This document shows, one piece after another, positions 30,257 through 36,408 of a stretch of DNA of 36,408 bases (position 1 is the first letter of the stretch; each line of letters starts with the position of its first letter). The notes below the pieces were generated by a model, which searched no databases, was not told where the DNA came from, and saw only the letters and a program-made list of their open reading frames with translations. Origin of the DNA: Dunaliella salina (lineage: Eukaryota; Chlorophyta; Chlorophyceae; Chlamydomonadales; Dunaliellaceae); contig MU070308.1 of the NCBI GenBank assembly GCA_002284615.2, positions 1 to 36,408 on the forward strand, written 5' to 3'. A program made the translations under genes and the position numbers.

Positions 30257-30612
30257 GTAGACTCTTTCTTCTTTTTCTTCTTCCTCCTTGATTCAACTTT
30301 ACAAGTTGTGAACTCTTTTAAACCCCCGCCTGTCTACATTACGCCTTTGAATTCCAGCAGAAAATACCAGAAGGGGTCAAGTGAAGCCTATGCCTAATTA
30401 ACTGCGGTGTAAAACCCTAGCTGTAATCACCAAATCTCTGTTTTGGGCCACCTAGCCACCTAGCCACCTACAGACCTACGGTGGCGCAATACTGCGCCAG
30501 ATTGGGTGCTTTTTGATGATTTGAGTCCTTGCATCAAAAGAATATCATTGCAAAAGGAATGAATGAAGCCAAATACCGCAGCAGTTGGTCGGGTGCCAAA
30601 ATTCAGCCACTT

Positions 30613-31190
30613 CCTTAGGAAAGAAAAGAAAAGAAAAATTACAGCATAGGAAGGCATAGAAAGGCAATGGAAAGGCATAGAAACTCACCCTACAGAGATT
30701 AAGGAAGAGGAGACAAATTGGCTCAAAAAGAGCTGTGAGTCCCCTCCACCACAAGATTTGAAAAAAGAAAAAGCTAATGGGGATCTGGAGGGTTACCAGA
30801 AGCACCTGGCTCTAGAACCTGGCAGTGGAAAGTGTTCTTGTTTTCTATAGCGCGACGTGTAGGAACAAGTTTGTGGGCATATTGGACAAAATGGGCATGA
30901 AGTTGTTGAGCAAGCTTAGTGGTGCGTTGGTGGTCCAGTCCTAGTTAATTGAATTGCTTCAGGGTATGCTCAGTGTAAATAGACCCACCAACACCCAGGA
31001 GAGTAGGGTAAATAGTCTTAACTTTAGGACTTATTGATTTACAAAGGTTTGCATGCTGCTGCATACTAAGCAGCTAGTAGCCACGTTCAACTGATGCTCT
31101 GGCCTTGTGTCTTCACAGAAGTTTATTTCTATGAGGTGCACAAGGGGTTCGTTTGCATGCAGTGCATGAAGTTGCCTCACGCGGCAAGTT
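30613..31190 (-). mobile_element. LINE copy: nuclease C-terminus, 3' UTR and tail
   Basis: Minus-strand reading: PLVHLIEINFCEDTRPEHQL (about 31140-31080), then in another frame SIYTEHTLKQFN, TTKLAQQLHAHFVQY, RRAIENKNTFHCQVLEPGAS and GNPPDPH with TAG at 30774. These align with HLVELKFCPDTKP and the C-terminus of the main element. The nuclease Lys of ELK is Asn here. The 3' UTR runs to a (TTTTC)n tail, seen as GAAAAGAAAAGAAAA at 30618-30640. Confidence 0.75.
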
Positions 31191-31209
31191 CTGGTTGTCC
31201 TCCTTATGG

Positions 31210-31442
31210 ACCTGCACAAAGCGTGATGTGAATGAGAAGGAGAAACACTTTTAGATGTAGGCTTGGCAAGCCAGGTGCTTCTAGTAACCCTCCAGATCCA
31301 CATTAGCATTATCTTTTCCATATCTTGTGGTGGAGTGGGCACACAGCTCTTTTTTGAGCCAATGTGTCTTCTTTTCCTTAATTGATGTAGGGAGAGTTTC
31401 TCTGCCTATGTAGCTTTTCGGTTTTTCCTTTTTCTTTGGCAT
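31210..31442 (+). mobile_element. LINE 3'-end copy, inverted relative to its neighbour
   Basis: Plus-strand reading RRNTFRCRLGKPGASSNPPD then PH and TAG at about 31302, followed by a 3' UTR with TTGTGGTGGAGTGG, TTTGAGCCAATGTGTCTTC and a tail CTTTTCGGTTTTTCCTTTTT. It is the mirror of 30613-30800. Confidence 0.7.
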
Positions 31443-31911
31443 TGTAAGGGGTGGTGAAAATAGCATCCGGCCGACTGTCGTTCCACTAGCAAAAAAAATC
31501 CAGCATACAAGGCACCAAAAGGTCAATTTTTGACCTTTATCTTTCCTATTTCTGAGCATGCAGGATGTCATTACTCCATATGTGGAGCGTGTGCACAAAA
31601 TGCTAGGATTCTTTTTGTGTACGCCGACCCAGGAAATGGCAATTTCCCGTATGGGCCTTAGCTCCTTCATGATAAGAAACGCAAAAAGAAAAGGAGATAG
31701 GCAGGCGTGTAAAATGGTTCCAGGGTGGAGTTTTAGGCCATTTCGTGGTGATCTGAGGCCAGGAGGGTGACCTGCGGTCCTCCGACTTTCGTCATTTTTG
31801 ATAAACATCTTTTATCTAAAAAACAATGGATGGCATGGTTAGATTTGATAAAGAAATACAGGAAAGAGCATGTGTGTATGAGCTGGCAAATTAGGCCCGT
31901 TGACCCCTGAG

Positions 31912-34027
31912 GCATTTCATTTCGAAACCGAGCAGATAATTGGCTCTGCAGAACGGAAGCAACAGCATGAATATATTTATTTGATTGTGAATGATCCATA
32001 CCGGCTTTCATCCTCAGGCCTTCCTTTCAGGATTTCTGAGACACATCCTTTTCTCCTGCATCAAATTGATATACAAGCTGTTTTCCATTTCCTTTGTCAG
32101 CAAGAAACTAAACAGCTTTTCTTCTTTGTATCTAAGCTTGTTCATGGATTTCTTTTTGGCTGGCAGAGACCAACCACAAGCCGATCAGCCAACGACCTGG
32201 CCGATGGTCACCCCATTGTAACCGTTGTAACCAACACAGGCTTTAGCCTGAGGCAGTTTCAAAGGGCTGACCCCCTCTGAGATACCCTCTTGCCCTTTTT
32301 TCGCTTAAACCAGCTTGTTGTTGACCTCAGGGCTTGACGTTTGCTCACTGGAGACGATTTTTTTTCTCTTCACTGACGGGACCTTAATAGTGATACAGTT
32401 TCCTTATCGGCATTGGGGTGCTCTCCCTACCAGGATGCTCACGTCACATACTAACCTTACATTCTGCTAAAGTATTTTGGTTTGGATCCACCAAAAAAAA
32501 CATGGGCAGCATGGCTTGATTTCATCTTGGAGTACACTCTCTCAGAGTTCAAAAAGCTACTTGGAACGATGACACCTCTCTCACAAATGAACCATATGAA
32601 TCCCAAAATGATGTTCAAGATGAACAGCATGCTATTCAATTTAAACACACCCTCATGTCTGTACACACTGTAATACCCTCAGCTGCATTGCTCACTCGTA
32701 CTCTTCTTCCTCTTTCCTGTGCCTCCTATCACGCAGCTCCTTACCTCTCTCTCTTTTTTACTACATGCAGTCCTTCGATACTTTTGCCTTTGGAAATAAA
32801 CTAGTTTTTACTGCTACGGAGAACAATCGATCCCTAAAACCTAATCCAGATTCCCACCATGCATTGTCAGTCTGATTTCATAACCTTGGTATTGAATCAT
32901 ACATAAAGCGACTCCGCGTCCCACACCCTGAAAGTCCGTTGGTTCAATTTGGACGGGTAGGCAGGCTTTCGTGTCCTGATACGTAGTATTGGTATTGGAT
33001 CAGTCACTGCGTCTTGAAATCTGAAAGCCCGATGGTCCAATGTGGACGGGTCAGAACGTCTTAGTGTCGATTCAGTGGACACCACTTGTACACGCAGTCA
33101 GGAATCATCCTATCTGATTACAAGAACGTCCGCAGTTTCTTAGTTCTTAGTTCTATGCCCAAATGTCATGCATGTCACGGAGACATTCGCAATGTCTGAT
33201 CATTCCCAAAAATGCATCCTTTTCTTCATGAGCTCCTCTCTTATGAACAGGCTAGCAGCCTGCTATTTTGACTGGAGGGCTACGTTGCAACTGTAACCTT
33301 ACGCATGTATGATGATACAACTCCGCCAATCAGCAAGCGCCTGGCAGCATCGGCTTTGTTGTTCGCTGCCAGCCAACTGCTTTACCCACATCAGCCTTTT
33401 GGCCATCAAGCTGATTGAGATGATCAGCAACACCTCAAAGTTCCTCTCGTGTCAGATCACCGCTGCTGATAGCTTGACACAAACAGCTACACCTCTTTGA
33501 CAAACGGACAGGGGCTGCAGCACAAACAAAAGAAGTCTACATGTTATTCCTTTTCAAGAATCGTATGAGTGACTGTCTGCTACTCTGACTGCTCCCAAAT
33601 CCTGTGCAGCTCAGGGCATGCCAAGGCCTTGCCAAATCCCTTGCCAACCCAATCGTGTACACTTGTGATGCTGCGCTGGCGCTACATACTGCCTCCTAGC
33701 GGCCAGCCTATCACAAGCATACCCCTCCTGGCTACCAGCCAGAATTTTCCTCCCTAAGCCAGGGTCACGACCAGACAGCACTTGCAAGCTAGACGAGCAT
33801 GAAACAGAAAGAAAACATTCAGACAGACCCCAAAAAAGGAGAAGTGAAAACTTAAACAGGTGTGCAATGCTAGTGGGATGTTGCCTGCTACACATCCCGC
33901 TTGCGCAAATTTGTTGAGGCCACGAGCTCATTGTTGTCGCTTGAATTGGCTTGAGCAATACTGCTAATTCAGCAGCACAGCCCGCCAAATGCCCTGAAAC
34001 AGACCCTCTGTTTCCCTGGCAAGGCAA
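31912..34027. other. Unassigned stretch left of the third gene
   Basis: ORFs at 31900-32280 (plus), 32482-32673 (plus) and 33611-34027 (minus) show no motif. The plus-strand reading at 33351-33500 (THISLLAIKLIEMISNTSKF) has some protein character and could be an exon, but no phase partner was found. A diverged direct repeat is visible at 32905-33075 (GTTGGTTCAATTTGGACGGG and GATGGTCCAATGTGGACGGG). Confidence 0.35.
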
Positions 34028-34475
34028 TCAGGCCTGCACCAGCTCACTCGCCCTTCTTTGTTCATCTGCCTGCTCTATGATCTTCCGCACCTGCAATGAG
34101 GAAGGTTTGGGATCCAAACTGATGCATTGCGTTTTACTGGGATCCAAGTACAATCACTGAGCTGCTTGAGTGCAGCAAATCCAACTCGTGCGAGATTCCA
34201 GAGCAGCATACCCCCACAGGAGTAAAGCCTGCAGCTGCCCACAATGGAAACACATGTGCCTCTAGCCCCGAGCTACCGACAAGGACAAAAACTTCGGACA
34301 CTTACCCGCTCAAGTTGCATGCGAGCCAGCGAAGAGGAGCCCCTGCTCAGGCTCCTGCCAGATTGGTCGCCCTTGTCATGCTTTGTGTTCGCGCCCTGGT
34401 CGTTCTTCAATGAGGTGTAGCACAGGCACGTTGCACTTTTGAGAGTTAATATCAAGCATGTACCCATGACAAGAA

Positions 34476-34519
<44 letters not shown>

Positions 34520-35700
34520 ACTTTGCTTTCCGCGAGGCTCGCACAAGCTCCTGCCGACATGCACATCCATGCCCTGCTGTTCACATCATCAAGATCATCC
34601 TGGCTAACACGCCTCTGCCCCATTGGGGACATCATCATCAGATCCTGGCATAAGCACCTTTGCCCCATTGCCGACATTATCATCAGCGTCAACATCATCA
34701 TCATCCTGGCACAAACACCTATGCCCACTGGCGACATCATCATCGACATCATCCTGACGCGCACGCCTCTGCCCCACCAGTTACTTCATCATCGATATCC
34801 TGCCCCACCGGTGACATCATCATCAACATCTTTCAACAACATCTTGACGTGCACACACCTGGGCCCCACTGCTCACATCGTCAGAGGATAGATGGATGAC
34901 ATGGACAACTTCAGCCAGGGCAAGGTGTGCTGCAGCCAGGCGTTGCGCCATGTTCGTAGCCTCTGCCTTAGCCTGTATTGGGATGATTTCACAAGTGGGG
35001 TGCGAAGGCAAAGAGTAAGAAGAGGAAGAAGAAGAAACATTTTACACGCGTTTTTACATTCAACGATAACGGTGACGAACAACGTGCAGCTATTGGCATC
35101 ATAAGGAATAGATGTGCACATTATCGTTCAATGATCAGCTCCTAATCCCATGCGGAGCATGCAGCAGGTCATTGTAATGGCAAATCACGCGTGTGTGTGT
35201 GCAGCCAAGTTCAACCCCAACATCCACTGATTGCAAAGCAGTGACGACATTGAGATTCAGACAAGTTGTGAGACATACCTTTGTTACTTTGCCTGCCATC
35301 TCAGAGTGCTCTGCCCTTGCTTTAGCCATGTCATACACAGCCTGCAAGTCACAAATAGAAGAGGCTTAGGTCTGCAGAACCTGGATCACACAATCTCTCT
35401 CATCTTCTGCACAGCCACTTTGCACTGGACACTGACGCAAAAGATTTGCGCCAGTGGAAATAGGTCGGATGCCGGAGAGCATCACCGCAAACCTTCCCTA
35501 GAGGAAGCTCAGGGTGCTGCAGGCTGGCTCAAGCATGCGAGAGCTGCACCTGCCCTTGCACATCCTCGAATTTGAGGGAGACCAGAACCTTAGGCATGCC
35601 AGACCTGAACACACTGAGGCGCATCACCATTTGCAAGGAAGGCTTATGAGGCAAGCAAAGTCGAGCATTCCGCAGGGGCACTTTTAAAAAGATGCTGTGG
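34028..35700 (-). CDS. 3' exons of a third host gene, coiled-coil-like C-terminus (partial)
   Basis: Five final exons can be chained on the minus strand: 35341-35279 (AVYDMAKARAEHSEMAGKVT), 34972-34877 (AKAEATNMAQRLAAAHLALA), 34550-34522, 34354-34306 and 34090-34028, ending VRKIIEQADEQRRASELVQA and TGA. All have AG/GT borders and consistent phases (0,0,2,0). A preceding exon lies at about 35700-35550 (SGMPKVLVSLKFEDVQGQ, donor GTGCAG at 35549), but its start is not fixed. The tail is rich in Ala, Glu, Arg and Lys, with a spacing that suggests a coiled coil. Likely earlier exons include a stretch near 36120-36000 (LHDSLWGMIKKAFLLCSQRV) and one near 35940-35850 (VKSLKLAGHLRGYGVKAMWR); these are not joined with confidence. 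The intron between exons at 34877 and 34550 holds a CATCATC minisatellite, and the next holds (GT)n. Family not recognised. Confidence 0.6.
34479..34514. repeat. (GT)n microsatellite in an intron
   Basis: A pure GT run a few bases downstream (in gene sense) of the donor at 34521. Confidence 0.95.
34597..34835. repeat. CATCATC-rich minisatellite in an intron
   Basis: Units of roughly 40-60 bp built from CCTGGCACAA, CGCCTCTGCCCCATTGG and GACATCATCATCA repeat four to five times with changes. It lies between the exons at 34550 and 34877 of the minus-strand gene. Confidence 0.7.
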
Positions 35701-35989
35701 CACTCTATTCCCATTTGCTGGTCAGATCGTCAGCCTGCCATGAACACAGCTTGGCACCCTCAGAGCTGCCAGCTGTCTGACCTTGACCACTCCAAGCTTT
35801 TCAACTCATGAACCTGATTTACAGGGCGTGCATGCTAAGGCTCAACTGTGGTTTAAAAGCTTCCCGGCATTCAGGGTCCTCCACATTGCTTTCACGCCAT
35901 AACCTCGCAAGTGCCCTGCCAATTTGAGGCTCTTCACGGCCTTTGGCACGCACACAACACAGGCACACAAAGTAAGCATTTGGCCCCTA

Positions 35990-36150
35990 CCTCTGTGAGG
36001 GTCACCTCCCCTACCTGCCCAGCTCCATTGGAAAGCAGCACAGGCACAGTGCACACCCTTTGAGAGCACAAAAGGAAGGCTTTTTTGATCATGCCCCATA
36101 AAGAGTCGTGCAGCACACCCGGCTTCTCATTGCCACTATTTCCATGCAAG
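35990..36150 (-). CDS. Probable upstream exon of the right-edge minus-strand gene
   Basis: The minus strand is open across this interval and reads LHDSLWGMIKKAFLLCSQRV followed by CTVPVLLSNGAGQ, with possible donors GTAGGG after GGGCAG (near 36017) and after ACAGAG (near 35992). The composition looks coding, and it lies upstream of the assigned exons on the same strand. The exon borders and the link to the next exon are not settled. Confidence 0.4.
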
Positions 36151-36350
36151 CTCCATCTTACGACCCATCATGCACCCAAAACCTGTGTAGCGCTTCATGC
36201 CCCCACAAGCCAACAGAGAGAGCTCCATGCAGCGTCTGATGCAGTGCTCAAGCACCCACAAGCAACCAAAGCACAGAGTGTTCCATGCAGCATCTGGCTG
36301 CTCATTGCCATCAGTTCCATGCAAGACCTTCCATGGTGTTTCATGTAAAT

Positions 36351-36408
36351 ACCCACCCACTTACCCACCCACACCCACCCACACCCACACCCACACCCAC
36401 ACCCACAC
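36351..36408. repeat. CCCACA-type simple repeat at the window edge
   Basis: Begins as ACCCACCCAC and settles into perfect ACACCC units to the last base. It continues beyond the window. Confidence 0.9.

Larger units (their letters stand above)
28686..30290 (+). mobile_element. Family-C LINE 3' end, interrupted by a hAT-like element
   Basis: 28686-29114 runs from a coding-like end (ELAWWREVLRGG, VCVTACLPPGYGW, TGA at about 28867) to GGGTCTTTCCTTCTTGCACG and CCCAGTGTAGACTT. The tail resumes at 30257 as GTAGACTCTTTCTTCTTTTT, after the insertion at 29115-30256. The tail resembles that of the RNase H/RLE LINE (GCGTAGACTTTTC). Confidence 0.7.
30368..31911. mobile_element. Third hAT-like element, split by LINE copies
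   Basis: 30368-30612 (CCAGAAGGGGTC start; GAGTCCTTGCATCAAAAGAATATCATTGC) and 31488-31911 (GGCACCAAAAGGTCAATTTTTGACC to GGCCCGTTGACCCCTGAGG) together follow the order of 29115-30256. The ends are diverged and no TSD is clear. The LINE pair at 30613-31442 lies between. Confidence 0.6.

Noticed and set aside
31900..32280. 126-codon plus-strand ORF
   Set aside because: It starts in the end of a hAT-like fragment, and shows no motif and no splice partner.
34523..34899. Plus-strand ORFs rich in His and Ile (HHHHP, IIISVN)
   Set aside because: They translate the CATCATC minisatellite in an intron of the minus-strand gene.
1..36408. CRISPR array, prokaryotic operon or viral genome
   Set aside because: No spaced identical repeats with unique spacers, no operon-like gene packing, and clear spliceosomal introns.

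Overview
The window looks like nuclear DNA of a eukaryote. It has GT-AG introns, exons with alternating reading phase, proteins rich in Ala, Gln and Ser, (GT)n microsatellites, an assembly gap of N at 19043-19477, and many decayed transposons. The protein style, and a non-LTR retrotransposon with both RNase H and a restriction-like endonuclease (the RandI/Dualen grouping known from Chlamydomonas), suggest a green alga of the Chlamydomonas/Dunaliella kind. This is inference, not proof.

Host genes. Two genes sit head to head with about 190 bp between their first ATGs. The minus-strand gene (14379 down to 7936, 8 exons, 571 aa) and the plus-strand gene (14569 to 22780, 9 exons, 533 aa) can each be assembled with every intron keeping phase. 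Their products share a weak module and may be paralogues. A third gene runs on the minus strand at the right edge; its last exons (35.7 kb down to 34028) encode a charged, probably coiled-coil C-terminus, and its 5' part is unclear or outside.

Mobile DNA fills most of the rest. The main element (9383-12456) is a 5'-truncated non-LTR retrotransposon inside intron 5 of the minus-strand gene. Its broken open frame encodes, in order, a region resembling the PCIF1-type adenine methyltransferase fold, an RNase H with all catalytic residues, a CCHC finger, an RHN motif and a PD-(D/E)XK nuclease. No reverse transcriptase is present in the copy. Related fragments occur at 911-2035, 3845-4340, 23960-24080, 30613-31190 and 31210-31442, and 3' ends at 499-768 and elsewhere. 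A hAT-like non-autonomous family (TIR starting CAGAGGTGGGC), a short hairpin MITE family (TIR AAGGTGCGGG), a second LINE-like 3'-end family, and a retroposon with its own 180-codon ORF add nested insertions with visible target-site duplications (TSDs).

Layout: 0-0.5 kb GAGTACTC palindrome array; 0.5-6.2 kb transposon graveyard; 7.9-14.4 kb minus-strand gene with the LINE in an intron; 14.6-22.8 kb plus-strand gene with repeats and the N gap in introns; 22.8-28.7 kb mostly unassigned intergenic DNA with a duplicated 150-bp segment; 28.7-31.9 kb multiply nested transposons; 31.9-34.0 kb unassigned; 34.0-36.2 kb third gene; 36.35 kb to the end a (CCCACA)n tract.
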